In this document: positions 43,144 through 54,817 of the stretch, one piece after another
How the letters are laid out: every line of letters begins with the position of its first letter
Numbering within the stretch: the first letter of the stretch is position 1
From: SAR86 cluster bacterium
GTDB lineage: Bacteria; Pseudomonadota; Gammaproteobacteria; Magnimaribacterales; AG-339-G14
Direction of reading: 5' to 3'
Length of the DNA stretch: 57,391 nt
Assembly (NCBI GenBank): GCA_023703675.1
Contig: CP097974.1
Location: 1,136,656 to 1,194,046 of the forward strand
Position numbers and translations under genes: made by a program
Notes under the pieces: generated by a model
What the model was told of the DNA's origin: nothing
Seen by the model: only the letters and a program-made list of their open reading frames with translations
Database searches by the model: none

Positions 43144-43144
<1 letters not shown>
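42731..43144 (-). CDS. atpC: ATP synthase F1 subunit epsilon
   Basis: 137 residues: N-terminal beta-sandwich (MQCTIVSAEKEIFSEQV, GEIGITPGHSQLLTGI) and C-terminal helical hairpin rich in Ala and Glu (EKAREEAEKI, RAELAEAAARLQTL). It couples rotation to the rotor stalk and can inhibit ATP hydrolysis. Shares one base with atpD. Confidence 0.96.
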
Positions 43145-45396
<2,252 letters not shown>

Positions 45397-45397
<1 letters not shown>

Positions 45398-46941
45398 TAA
45401 TAGGTTTGTGAAGTTTTAAATTTATCAAGAGCATCTGTAAAAGTTTTCAAGACTTCATCAGAATACTCGCCTGTCTCAGAAAGGCCCTCCATAAAATCTT
45501 TGTGTTCTGAAGACATATAGGAAAGCAATGCAGACTCGAAATCTGCGATTTTGTTTAGCTCGACATCATTTAAGTAGCCTTTTTCAACAGCAAATAACAC
45601 TAGGCCCATCTCAGCAACCGACATAGGTGAGTATTGTTTTTGCTTCATCAACTCCGTTACTTTTTGGCCTAATTCAAGTTGCTCTCTTGATGCATCGTCT
45701 AAATCTGAAGCAAACTGAGCAAAAGCCTCTAATTCTCTAAATTGAGCAAGAGCTATTCTCACTCCACCTCCAAGTTTTTTAATCAAAGGAGTCTGAGCTG
45801 CTCCACCAACCCTGGAAACAGAAATTCCCGGATTCATAGCAGGTAAAAGGCCTTTATTAAAATATGAAGTCTCTAAAAAAATTTGACCGTCTGTGATTGA
45901 TATCACATTCGTAGGAACAAAAGCGGAAACATCGCCTGCTTGAGTTTCAATTATAGGAAGTGCTGTCAGTGAGCCTGTTTTGTCTTTAACTTTTCCTCCA
46001 GTTTGTTCCGAAACATATTCTTCATTAACCCGACAACCCCTTTCTAGTAATCTTGAATGAAGGTAAAAAATATCTCCAGGGTAAGCCTCTCGTCCTGGCG
46101 GCCTTCTAAGAAGAAGAGAAATTTGACGATATGCTACGGCTTGCTTTGACAGATCGTCATAAATTATCAGCGCGTCTTCTCCAAGGTCTCTAAAATATTC
46201 ACCCATTGAACAGCCAGCATAAGGAGCGAGAAATTGCATTGGCGCTGGGTCTGCTGCTCCAGCGGCAACAACAATTGTATGTTCCATCGCACCAAATTCT
46301 TCTAATTTTCTTACTACAGCAGCTATAGAAGATTGTTTTTGCCCAACCGCGACATAAATGCATTTTACCCCGGTGCCCTTTTGGTTAATGATCGCGTCTA
46401 AAGCAATTGCAGTTTTCCCTGTTTGCCTATCGCCAATGATCAGCTCTCTTTGTCCTCTACCAATTGGCACCATGCTATCAACTGCTTTCAAGCCTATCTG
46501 GACTGGTTGATCAACTGGCTTTCTCGTCATTACTCCCGGAGCAACTTTTTCTATTGGGGAAGTACTCGAACAGTCCATTGGACCTTTGCCATCGATTGGG
46601 TTTCCTAAAGCATCTACGACTCTACCAATAAGTTCTGGCCCAACCGGAACTTCAAGGATCTTGCCTGTACATTTAGCAGTATCCCCTTCGGCTAATTTTT
46701 TATAGTCTCCAAAAATAACTACTCCGACAGAATCTCTTTCAAGGTTTAAAGCCATTCCAGTTATTCCACCTTCGAATTCTATTAACTCGCCATACATTAC
46801 CTCGCTCAACCCATGAATCCTCGCGATACCATCGGATAAAAATACGATAGTTCCCTCGTTGGACTCTTGTGTTGAAGACTCTAAATTATTAATTCTTTCT
46901 TTTATTATTTGACTTATTTCTGAAGGATTTAAATTATCCAT
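45397..46941 (-). CDS. atpA: ATP synthase F1 subunit alpha
   Basis: 514 residues. Non-catalytic nucleotide site P-loop GDRQTGKT, the [12 protein letters not shown] and [14 protein letters not shown] segments, and [13 protein letters not shown] near the arginine finger region. Alternates with beta in the F1 hexamer. It begins 10 bases after atpH. Confidence 0.97.
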
Positions 46942-46951
46942 ACATCACCTT

Positions 46952-47488
46952 TTAGTTTCTTAATTGAGCTTTTAAAGACTCAAGTTTGTTTTTTAAAGAA
47001 AGATCAATTACTTGATCTTCATATGAAATTTTCATACCGCCTATCAAAGTTTCATCGATTGTTGATGAAATTATGATGTCTGCTTCCAATCGTTTTTGCA
47101 TAGCAATTTTTATTTTCTCTAGCTGATCTGACTCTAGATCAAAAGCTGAAGAAACAATAACGTTTTTTTGATTCCTTTTTTTCGCTACCAAATCTAAAAA
47201 ATTAAAAATAATATTGTCGAGAATTTTCAATCTATTAGCATCGCCAAGAGCTTTTAAAAAATTTATTGTCTTTGCAGTGACTTCGCCTTCAAAAATAGCT
47301 ACAAATTTTTCAGTTTTTTCTCGCTGCGAAATATCTGGAGTTTCAATTAATGACTTTATCTGTTTTTCTTGAAAAGCTGATGAAATCATCGCCAAATCTT
47401 TGATCCAACTATCAGTTGAATTGTCTTGTTCAGAAATCTCGAATATAGCTTCAGCATAAGGTCTAGATTGAGTTAAATATTCAGACAT
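46952..47488 (-). CDS. atpH: ATP synthase F1 subunit delta
   Basis: 178 residues: N-terminal helical bundle (RPYAEAIFEIS) and the C-terminal signature VIVSSAFDLESDQLEKI, then DETLIGGMKISYEDQVIDLSLKNKLESLKAQL. It links the peripheral stalk to F1. One-base overlap with atpF. Confidence 0.95.
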   Translation of the reverse strand: MSEYLTQSRPYAEAIFEISEQDNSTDSWIKDLAMISSAFQEKQIKSLIETPDISQREKTEKFVAIFEGEVTAKTINFLKALGDANRLKILDNIIFNFLDLVAKKRNQKNVIVSSAFDLESDQLEKIKIAMQKRLEADIIISSTIDETLIGGMKISYEDQVIDLSLKNKLESLKAQLRN

Positions 47489-47958
47489 TAAAGCTCCTTT
47501 ATTAAGTCGTCTATAATCTCTTTATTGGATTCTGCGTTAACTTCTTTTTCAAGAATTTTTGTTGCGCCTGCAAGCACTAAAGAAGCAACTTCTTGTTTTA
47601 AAGTTTCTTTGGCTTTTGAAACGTTTTGTTCTATGTCTGCTTCAGCTGCAATTTTAATCTTTTGCTGTTCTTCTATTGCTTGAGTTTTTGCCTCTTCGAT
47701 AATTTGATCGCCCCTTGTGCCTGCCTGATTTAATAAAGTAGAAGCTTCAGATTTAGCGTCTTCAATCATTTTTCTAGATTGGTCTTGTGCTTCCTCAAGT
47801 TTTTTTTGAGACTCACTCGCGGCTTCTAAGCCTTTAGAAATTTCATCTCTTCTCTCGTCCAAGATGGAAGAAAAACTGGGCCAAAGGTATCTATAAGTAA
47901 TAAATATAAAAATACTAAAGGCAAGTAGCTCAGCAAAAAAAGTAGCGTTGACGTTCAT
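47488..47958 (-). CDS. atpF: ATP synthase F0 subunit b
   Basis: 156 residues: one N-terminal membrane helix (about 8-25, NATFFAELLAFSIFIFITY) and a long charged coiled coil (RRDEISKGLEAASESQKKLEEA onward) forming the peripheral stator stalk. Length matches gammaproteobacterial b. It starts 3 bases after atpE. Confidence 0.96.
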   Translation of the reverse strand: MNVNATFFAELLAFSIFIFITYRYLWPSFSSILDERRDEISKGLEAASESQKKLEEAQDQSRKMIEDAKSEASTLLNQAGTRGDQIIEEAKTQAIEEQQKIKIAAEADIEQNVSKAKETLKQEVASLVLAGATKILEKEVNAESNKEIIDDLIKEL

Positions 47959-47961
47959 GCT

Positions 47962-48198
<237 letters not shown>

Positions 48199-48205
48199 TT
48201 ATTGG

Positions 48206-49087
48206 CTAGTGTTTTGTACAAGCCAGGTTAATGTAAGCTATGGTCAGCATCATAAATATATATGCCTGCAAAGCAATAATAAGAATGTGAAACAACGCCC
48301 ACGCCAAATTCATTATAAGCCCTGGGAAAAACCAAAGGGTTTGTCCAAACGACATCAAGAACTGTCCAAACATAATTCCAATCAAAATAAAAATCATTTC
48401 TCCAGCAAACAAATTTCCATATAGCCTTAAAGCCAAAGCAACATGTTTAGAGAAGTACCCAACCAATTCAATTGGGTTTATGAATTCTTTTAAGAATCCT
48501 AAAATACCGTGGTTAGCTATGGTGTAGTAAGTTACAAAAAACATAACTACCAACGCTAGTGCGAGCGGCGCGTTTACATCTGCAGTGGGTAACACTTTGA
48601 AATAATCGATTCCGCTTCCAGAAGCGCCTACAAAATTTGTCAATTCTACTGGCAATAAATCCATTAAGTTCCAAGATAAAATCCAAACACAAGATGTAAA
48701 TGCCAAGGGGCCAACAATTTTCGAAGTGCCATGAAAATTTGTACTTACCGCGTTACTGATGAATTCAAAAACAAACTCAGCAAAGTTTTGTAATTTTCCG
48801 GGAACCCCCCTTTTTGCCGCACTTACCACCAACCCAAAGAAGCCAAAAAAGATAATTCCTAGAATTGACGACATAAAAATTGTATCTAAATGAAAAGCCC
48901 AAAAACCCATTTCAGTGACCTTGCAAGAAGATTCTGAAAATAACGATTGTTGATGATTGGCAAACCCCCAACTTTGTGTTTTTTCACACCAGCCGTAAGT
49001 TAAATTTGTTAGGTGATGGCTAATATAGTCTGAAGTCGGCGTTAAATCCGCTGAAGTTGAAGGATCTATAAGGTTTTTCTCGGCCAT
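48206..49087 (-). CDS. atpB: ATP synthase F0 subunit a
   Basis: 293 residues with five to six membrane helices. Essential Arg in VALALRLYGNLFAGEM (E. coli Arg210 region), followed by the C-terminal QAYIFMMLTIAYINLA helix. N-terminal SDYISHHLTNLTY is the expected gammaproteobacterial pattern. It forms the proton channel with c. First gene of the atp operon; the usual atpI ahead of atpB is absent. Confidence 0.96.
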   Translation of the reverse strand: MAEKNLIDPSTSADLTPTSDYISHHLTNLTYGWCEKTQSWGFANHQQSLFSESSCKVTEMGFWAFHLDTIFMSSILGIIFFGFFGLVVSAAKRGVPGKLQNFAEFVFEFISNAVSTNFHGTSKIVGPLAFTSCVWILSWNLMDLLPVELTNFVGASGSGIDYFKVLPTADVNAPLALALVVMFFVTYYTIANHGILGFLKEFINPIELVGYFSKHVALALRLYGNLFAGEMIFILIGIMFGQFLMSFGQTLWFFPGLIMNLAWALFHILIIALQAYIFMMLTIAYINLACTKH

Positions 49088-49104
49088 AATTTCTTGGGCA
49101 TCGC

Positions 49105-49134
49105 ATTATAGTTAGGTCTGACTTAACTATTCAA
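49105..49134 (-). promoter_or_regulatory. atp operon promoter with an inverted repeat over the spacer
   Basis: On the minus strand: -35 TTGAAT (49129-49134), 18-base spacer, -10 TATAAT (49105-49110), giving a start site near 49098 and an 11-base leader to the atpB ATG. An inverted repeat (ATAGTTAAG and CCTAACTAT, 8 of 9 paired, 5-base loop; 49108-49130) covers the spacer and -10, suggesting a regulator site. Confidence 0.6.
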
Positions 49135-49157
49135 GAATAATATGAGATTTTTTTTAT

Positions 49158-50018
49158 TTATTGTTCTTTTTTCAAAGACTTAATTATCGAATCAAGTTGC
49201 TCTAAGTTTCTATAAACAAAAGTTATCTTTCCCGATCCATTTTTTTTATGTGAAATCGTTACAGACGAGCCAAGGCAATCGCTTAATTCGTTCTCTAAAT
49301 TCAATAAATTTGGATCTTTTTTGGAAGTAACTTTGCGATTCTTTTGAGACTGGTAATTATTCACCAGGGCTTCGGTTTGTCTCACTGATAGACCATTTTT
49401 ACTAATCTTTTTTGCAAAGCTTTCTTGGATGTCCTCGGGCAAACTTAGTAATGGCCTTGCATGACCCATATTTAAAACTCCTTCTTGAAGCAAGTCTTGA
49501 ACTTCTTTTGATAATTGAAGCAGCCTTATACTGTTGGCCACAGCCGCCCTCGATTTTCCAAGCGACTTACCCAAATCATCTTGGGTAAGATTGAATTCTT
49601 TTTGAAGTCTTTGTATGCCCCTCGCTTCATCAATGGGGTTTAAATCTTCTCTTTGTAAATTTTCTATTAATCCAATTTTATTGATTTCTTCGTCGCTGAC
49701 TTCTTTTACTACTACTGGTGCTTGCTCTAAGCCAGCCAATCTTGCAGCTCTAAGTCTTCTCTCGCCCGCGATTAACTCATAACCCCCGCCCGCAGTCTGC
49801 CTAACTATTAAGGGTTGGATAATCCCTTGAGAAAGAATTGACTCTTTTAGTTCATCTAATTTCTCATCGTTAATTACAGTTCTTGGTTGAAATCTACTGA
49901 ATTTTATTTTTTCTATTTCAACACTTAGAACGCTAACTTTTTTTCCATCTAAGCTAATTTCTGTGCCTAATAAAGCACCTAAGCCTCTCTTGGCTCTTTT
50001 ATTATTTTCAGAGTTCAC
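49158..50018 (-). CDS. parB: Chromosome partitioning protein ParB
   Basis: 286 residues. N-terminal KRGLGALLG (ParA-contacting tail), CTPase motif GERRLRAARLAG, HTH in LTQDDLGKSLGKSRAAVANSIRLL, C-terminal dimer region. It binds parS and spreads by CTP-driven clamping. parA and parB overlap by 11 bases. No perfect parS was seen in the window. Confidence 0.95.
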   Translation of the reverse strand: MNSENNKRAKRGLGALLGTEISLDGKKVSVLSVEIEKIKFSRFQPRTVINDEKLDELKESILSQGIIQPLIVRQTAGGGYELIAGERRLRAARLAGLEQAPVVVKEVSDEEINKIGLIENLQREDLNPIDEARGIQRLQKEFNLTQDDLGKSLGKSRAAVANSIRLLQLSKEVQDLLQEGVLNMGHARPLLSLPEDIQESFAKKISKNGLSVRQTEALVNNYQSQKNRKVTSKKDPNLLNLENELSDCLGSSVTISHKKNGSGKITFVYRNLEQLDSIIKSLKKEQ

Positions 50019-50787
50019 TTGGCCCTGTTCTTTCGTATTTATTGATTAATTCTCCTGCTAGCGCAAGATAAGCAATAGTGCCTTTGGCCTCCGGCTCATA
50101 ATATAGAGCGGGCATTCCATAACTAGGAGCCTCTGAAAGCTTTACGTTTCTGGGAATAATAGTTGAGCACAATTCGTTGGCGAAATGTTTTTCAAGTTCG
50201 CTTGAGACATCTCTCGCAGACTTATTTCTAATATCAAACATAGTTCTTAGAATAACAGATATTTTAATTTCATCTCCCGTTGAAGAGTTAATCTCCTCAA
50301 TTGTTTTGCTCATGGAGGCGAGACCCTCCAAAGAATAATATTCGCACTGTAGAGGTATTAATACTTGATCAGCTGCACGCAATGCACTGACCGACAACAT
50401 TCCAAGAGATGGCGGGCAATCTATTAATATGTAATCGTAATTTTGCTTTACCTGATTTAACTTTTTCTTGAGGAGTTCGGTTGGGTTGCTTTTATTTATA
50501 AGTTCCATTTCAGCTGAAACTAGCTCTTGACTTGCGGGAATTAAATCAAATTTGTATTCAGTTTTTAGGATTATCGAGCTTATTGGCTCTTCGTCTATTA
50601 AAACATCTAAAAGGGTTAAATTACTTAATTTTTCAGTAATGCCTGAACCAGACGTAGAATTCTTTTGTGAATCTAGATCCACCAACAATACGCTCCTCGA
50701 TGCTGCCGATAAAGAAGCGGCTAAATTTAAGGCGGTGGTTGTCTTTCCCACGCCGCCCTTTTGATTTGCAACAACTAAAGTAGTCAA
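50008..50787 (-). CDS. parA: Chromosome partitioning ATPase ParA (Soj)
   Basis: 259 residues with the deviant Walker A NQKGGVGKTTTALNLAASL (7-26), VDLDSQKNS, and DCPPSLG. It binds the nucleoid and moves ParB complexes. It starts 3 bases downstream of rsmG. Confidence 0.95.
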   Translation of the reverse strand: MTTLVVANQKGGVGKTTTALNLAASLSAASRSVLLVDLDSQKNSTSGSGITEKLSNLTLLDVLIDEEPISSIILKTEYKFDLIPASQELVSAEMELINKSNPTELLKKKLNQVKQNYDYILIDCPPSLGMLSVSALRAADQVLIPLQCEYYSLEGLASMSKTIEEINSSTGDEIKISVILRTMFDIRNKSARDVSSELEKHFANELCSTIIPRNVKLSEAPSYGMPALYYEPEAKGTIAYLALAGELINKYERTGPSEL

Positions 50788-50790
50788 TTT

Positions 50791-51402
50791 TTAAACTATA
50801 TCAGTTTTAGATAACGATATTTTTAAAAACCCTCTATTTTTTTTTAAGATCTTTGCCGCTGAAGATTCAATATAATCAACATCGTATCCGAGTATTGAGG
50901 GCTTTAGATTTTTAGAAACCATCATTAAAAAAACTAGGTCTTTCGGGGCTTTTTCTTTAATTTTTTTTATTAACTCTTCTGGGCTTGAAAAAGCTCTAGA
51001 GACTAGCCAGTCTTCTTTTGACATATCAAAGTCTTCTATCCTTTTATGAACAACTTTAATATTTTTTAATTGGAGCTCTGCTTTTATGTGGTTGAGGAAA
51101 GAAATTTTTTTTAAGTTTGAATCAAGCAAAGTTATTTCTAATTGGGGGTTTGATATAGCTGTCACTATTCCTGGAAATCCTGCGCCACTTCCAACGTCTA
51201 ACAACTTTTTACAATTTAATTCTTTGTTTAGCGCCAAGCAATCGATTACATGATGATATAAATCTTGTGCAGATGTTTGCCTGGAAACCAAGTTTCTAGT
51301 CTTATTCCACTTTCTAAGTAAAGCGAGAAATTTATTTAAGTTTATTTGTTGTTCCTCGTCTAATGGTTTTAGACTTTTTTGATCAGTTAGATCAAACAAC
51401 AT
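50791..51402 (-). CDS. rsmG: 16S rRNA (guanine-527-N7)-methyltransferase
   Basis: 203 residues. SAM motif LLDVGSGAGFPGIV, then LLDSNLKKISFL and SRAFSSPEEL. Methylates G527 of 16S rRNA; loss gives low-level streptomycin resistance in other bacteria. Overlaps mnmG by 11 bases. Confidence 0.95.
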   Translation of the reverse strand: MLFDLTDQKSLKPLDEEQQINLNKFLALLRKWNKTRNLVSRQTSAQDLYHHVIDCLALNKELNCKKLLDVGSGAGFPGIVTAISNPQLEITLLDSNLKKISFLNHIKAELQLKNIKVVHKRIEDFDMSKEDWLVSRAFSSPEELIKKIKEKAPKDLVFLMMVSKNLKPSILGYDVDYIESSAAKILKKNRGFLKISLSKTDIV

Positions 51403-53263
51403 TTATTTCTTGTGTGTTCTTTTTTTTAATATGAACCAATAACAGCGAAATTGCGGCTGGCGTTAAGCCTGGTATTCGTTGAGCGTGAGCTAATGTTTTA
51501 GGCCTTACTAAGTTGAGTTTTTGTTTGGACTCATTGGACAAGCCTTCTATGTCATCGAAATTTATTTTTTCGGGGATTTTTGCGTTTTCGTTTCTTTTTA
51601 CTTTCTGTATTTCTTTTTTTTGTCTTTCAATATAGCCAGAATATTTTTCTGATGTTGTTACGTCGAGGGCTATTTCTGATTCAGCTGGTTTTATCCCTAA
51701 AGAAGAGCATACATCTTCGTATGAGACCTCAGGTCTTTTTAAAGCATCCAATGCAGAAATGTAATTGCCCTTCTTTTGTTTGTTTTTGACTTCTTTATTT
51801 TTTAAAGTTTCCTTTGAAATTTTTAGCGTTTTGAGTCTTTGTTTTTCTTTTTTTATGTTGTCTTGTTTCCTATTAAAAATTTCCCATCTTCTTTCGTCGA
51901 TAAGCCCCATTTTTCTCGCTATTGGAGTTAACCTTTGATCAGCATTGTCTTCTCTCAAAAGCAATCTGTATTCTGCTCTTGATGTGAACATTCTGTAAGG
52001 CTCTTTAGTACCTAAAGTAACCAGATCATCGATCAAGACCCCTATATAACTCTCATCTCTTCTAGGAATCCAAGGATCCAGGTCATTTAATGCTTGGGAT
52101 GCATTTATTCCAGCTATCAAGCCTTGAGCAGCTGCTTCTTCATATCCTGTCGTTCCATTTATTTGACCTGCAAAGAAAAGATTTTTAATTTTTTTTGTTT
52201 CCAACGTGTGCTGAAGTTCTCTAGGGTCGAAGAAATCATATTCTACGGCGTACCCATACTTCGTTATTTCAGCATCTTCAAAACCCTTAATTGAGTTAAC
52301 CATTCTTTTTTGTATTTCTTTTGGCATGCTTGTTGATATTCCATTTGGGTATACTTCTCTAGCAGTTAGACCCTCTGGCTCAATAAATATTTGGTGAGAA
52401 TCCTTGTCTGAAAATCTAAAAATTTTATCTTCTATAGAAGGACAATATCTAGGCCCAACTCCTTCAATCTTTCCAGAAAATATTGGTGATTTTTCAATTC
52501 CTTCCGAAATTATTTCATGGGTTTGAGAATTTGTTCTTGTGATAAAGCAACTCAATTGCCTTGGATGCATGCTCGTAGAAGAAATAAATGACATTGTTGG
52601 CCTTGGGTTGTCTCCTGGTTGTTCTTGAGTTAAATCCCAATTTACACTTTTTGCATCTATTCTTGGAGGGGTGCCAGTTTTCAGTCTCCCTGAGCTTAGA
52701 TTCAATGACAACAAAAATTTCGCTAGTTTCTTTGAAGGTTTGTCTCCTATTCTTCCACCTTCTTCTTGAGTTTCTCCAGTAAATAATTTTCCATTTAAAA
52801 AAGTTCCGGCAGTTAAGATCACTTTGTTTGATAATATCTTTTCACCGCTTTCTAAAACAATTCCCTTCGCTTTTTCGTTTGCTAAGATTATCTCTGCAAC
52901 TTCACCTTCTTTAATAGTAAGTAAGTGTTCACTACTGATTATTTCTTTAACTTTATTGGAGTAAAGCAACCTGTCTGATTGTGATCTTGTGGCTCTTACT
53001 GCAGGCCCTTTCGACGCATTCAAAACCCTGAAATGGATGCCCGCTGCGTCCGCAGCTAATGCCATTAGTCCTCCCATCGCATCTATCTCTCTTACCAGGT
53101 GACTTTTTCCTATTCCTCCTATAGCTGGATTACATGACATCTTTCCCAGGTCTTCGGAAGAATTAGTAACAAGACAAGTTCTTCTTTTTAGTCTAGCGCA
53201 AGCATAAGCAGCTTCCACTCCGGCGTGACCTCCACCTATTACTATTATTTCAAAGTTATCCAC
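51392..53263 (-). CDS. mnmG: tRNA uridine-5-carboxymethylaminomethyl(34) synthesis enzyme MnmG
   Basis: 623 residues. FAD motif GGGHAGVEAAYA (9-20), MSCNPAIGGIGKSHLVREIDAMGG, LKTGTPPRI, and the C-terminal helical domain. With MnmE it modifies U34 of tRNAs. Start is GTG at 53263 (GTGGATAAC); the start region also forms a DnaA-box-like TTATCCACT. The upstream gap to mnmE is the candidate origin. Confidence 0.95.
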   Translation of the reverse strand: MDNFEIIVIGGGHAGVEAAYACARLKRRTCLVTNSSEDLGKMSCNPAIGGIGKSHLVREIDAMGGLMALAADAAGIHFRVLNASKGPAVRATRSQSDRLLYSNKVKEIISSEHLLTIKEGEVAEIILANEKAKGIVLESGEKILSNKVILTAGTFLNGKLFTGETQEEGGRIGDKPSKKLAKFLLSLNLSSGRLKTGTPPRIDAKSVNWDLTQEQPGDNPRPTMSFISSTSMHPRQLSCFITRTNSQTHEIISEGIEKSPIFSGKIEGVGPRYCPSIEDKIFRFSDKDSHQIFIEPEGLTAREVYPNGISTSMPKEIQKRMVNSIKGFEDAEITKYGYAVEYDFFDPRELQHTLETKKIKNLFFAGQINGTTGYEEAAAQGLIAGINASQALNDLDPWIPRRDESYIGVLIDDLVTLGTKEPYRMFTSRAEYRLLLREDNADQRLTPIARKMGLIDERRWEIFNRKQDNIKKEKQRLKTLKISKETLKNKEVKNKQKKGNYISALDALKRPEVSYEDVCSSLGIKPAESEIALDVTTSEKYSGYIERQKKEIQKVKRNENAKIPEKINFDDIEGLSNESKQKLNLVRPKTLAHAQRIPGLTPAAISLLLVHIKKKNTQEINVV

Positions 53264-53340
53264 TATGCTTATAGAATATATAAATAATACATATATATAT
53301 TATTTATATTATTGTTATTGTTATTAGGAACGCTATTTTC

Positions 53341-53355
53341 TGTTAATAACTTTTT
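53341..53355. repeat. 15-base direct repeat, copy 1
   Basis: TGTTAATAACTTTTT, identical to 53439-53453 in the same orientation, 98 bases apart. Confidence 0.8.
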
Positions 53356-53438
53356 ATCCTCAAGTTTTTTTTGATCCTAAAAAGAAAATAAGTCAGTAAA
53401 AAAAATCTTAATGTTTTGTTATCAAATTGTTAATTTAT

Positions 53439-53453
53439 GTTAATAACTTTTTG
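53439..53453. repeat. 15-base direct repeat, copy 2
   Basis: Second identical copy of TGTTAATAACTTTTT in the mnmE-mnmG gap. Confidence 0.8.
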
Positions 53454-53505
53454 TATAAATGTATTTTTAAATTTTATAAAATTTTAATTAACAACTTCTC
53501 AACAA

Positions 53506-54810
53506 CTATTTTCCAATGCAAAAAGAAGAAAAAATTTCACCCAACAATTGATCCGAGGTGTAAGGAGCTTTTATTTCCCCTATAAAATCGCTGGCTCTTT
53601 TTAAGTTTTCTGCTATCAATTCTAGTCCGGAGTCGTTTTTAAATTTTAAGCTTTCAAATATTTCCCTTCTTGCTTCGTGGAGAAGATTTATATGCCTGGA
53701 TCTGGCTGAAAAACTCATATTGTTTAAATTTGAAGGTATCTTAAGGGCTTTAAAGAGCTCATTCTTTAGTTTAGTAAGATCTTTTTTATCAAAAAAAGAA
53801 AGATTAAGCCTATCTTTGTCCCTGTAATCAGAAATATCTATTTTGTTTAAGATTCTAATTACAGGCTTGTTGTAGGACTTAAAATATTTTTTTGTGCTTT
53901 CGTCAACAATTTCAATTACTAAATCGCAATGCTGAATTATTACATTGGCTAAATCTATTCCCTCAATTTCAATAGGGTCCTGTGATGTGTCTCTAATACC
54001 CGCTGTATCGAATAGAGAAAACTTAAGATTTTTTATTTTAGATTCTTTTTGGATAATATCTCTAGTAGTTCCAGGAATTTCGGAGACAATTGAGGTTTTT
54101 TTACCTGCTAAATAGTTCATTAAAGTCGATTTTCCTACATTAGGAGGACCGGTTAATACAACTTTTACTCCCTCATTAAGGTATTTAGATGAACCAACCT
54201 CTTCTATAAATTCGTCTAAAAAGGTCATAAAATCATCTAAATTTGATTTAAATTCATCAAAATCATTTATAATTTCATCATCTGAAAAATCTATGTTGCT
54301 TTCCACATAAATCCTAAGATCTTTTAATTTTTCAATTACAAAGTCTATCCTGCTATCAAAAGCTCCTCTGAGTGATCTTGAGCTAGCCAATAATTGTTCT
54401 TCAGTCTCTGCGTTTATTAGGTCATCAATAGCCTCAGCTTCTAAAAGCGTGAGTTTATTGTTCATAAAAGACCTTAAAGAAAATTCGCCTGGTTCTGCCT
54501 CTCTACAGCCTTTAGATACAAAATATGAGACTAGTAAATTCGCTATCAAAGGGTTTCCGTGACAAGAGACTTCTAAAATGTCTTCGCCTGTAAAAGAATT
54601 AGGTTTTCTAAATAAAGTAAGCACACACTTTTCTTTTAGACCTTTTTTTAGTTCAATTTCTGTAACCTTTGCCTCATTTGCTTTGAATTCATCTAAAGAT
54701 AAGCATTCAGCTAAAAATGAAATATCAGGACTTGAAACTCTTACTAGAGAAATAGCGCCAACACCAGGGGGAGAAGAACAAGCAACTATAGTATCGTCTA
54801 GATCAATCAA
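53506..54810 (-). CDS. mnmE: tRNA modification GTPase MnmE
   Basis: The open frame reaches ATG 54861, but that start would overlap yidC by 44 bases and prefix an unconserved tail. A TTG at 54810, 7 bases after the yidC stop, gives MIDLDDTIVACSSPPG, the usual MnmE start, and 434 residues. Seen: GEFSLRSFMNNKLTL, P-loop GPPNVGKSTLMN, switch PGTTRD, NKID, and terminal FCIGK. With MnmG it makes the cmnm5 modification at U34. Confidence 0.92.
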   Translation of the reverse strand: MIDLDDTIVACSSPPGVGAISLVRVSSPDISFLAECLSLDEFKANEAKVTEIELKKGLKEKCVLTLFRKPNSFTGEDILEVSCHGNPLIANLLVSYFVSKGCREAEPGEFSLRSFMNNKLTLLEAEAIDDLINAETEEQLLASSRSLRGAFDSRIDFVIEKLKDLRIYVESNIDFSDDEIINDFDEFKSNLDDFMTFLDEFIEEVGSSKYLNEGVKVVLTGPPNVGKSTLMNYLAGKKTSIVSEIPGTTRDIIQKESKIKNLKFSLFDTAGIRDTSQDPIEIEGIDLANVIIQHCDLVIEIVDESTKKYFKSYNKPVIRILNKIDISDYRDKDRLNLSFFDKKDLTKLKNELFKALKIPSNLNNMSFSARSRHINLLHEARREIFESLKFKNDSGLELIAENLKRASDFIGEIKAPYTSDQLLGEIFSSFCIGK

Positions 54811-54817
54811 TTCGGTT

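Larger units (their letters stand above)
53256..53505. other. AT-rich gap with DnaA-box-like sequences; candidate oriC
   Basis: TTATCCACT (53256-53264, overlapping the mnmG GTG) and TTATCCTCA (53354-53362) each match the DnaA box TTATCCACA at 8 of 9. TGTTAATAACTTTTT occurs twice (53341-53355, 53439-53453), its start being a 7 of 9 reversed box. An A/T-only-like tract at 53271-53325 could unwind. In E. coli oriC also lies beside mnmG. The rpmH side is cut off, so the alternative rpmH-dnaA origin cannot be judged. Confidence 0.4.
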
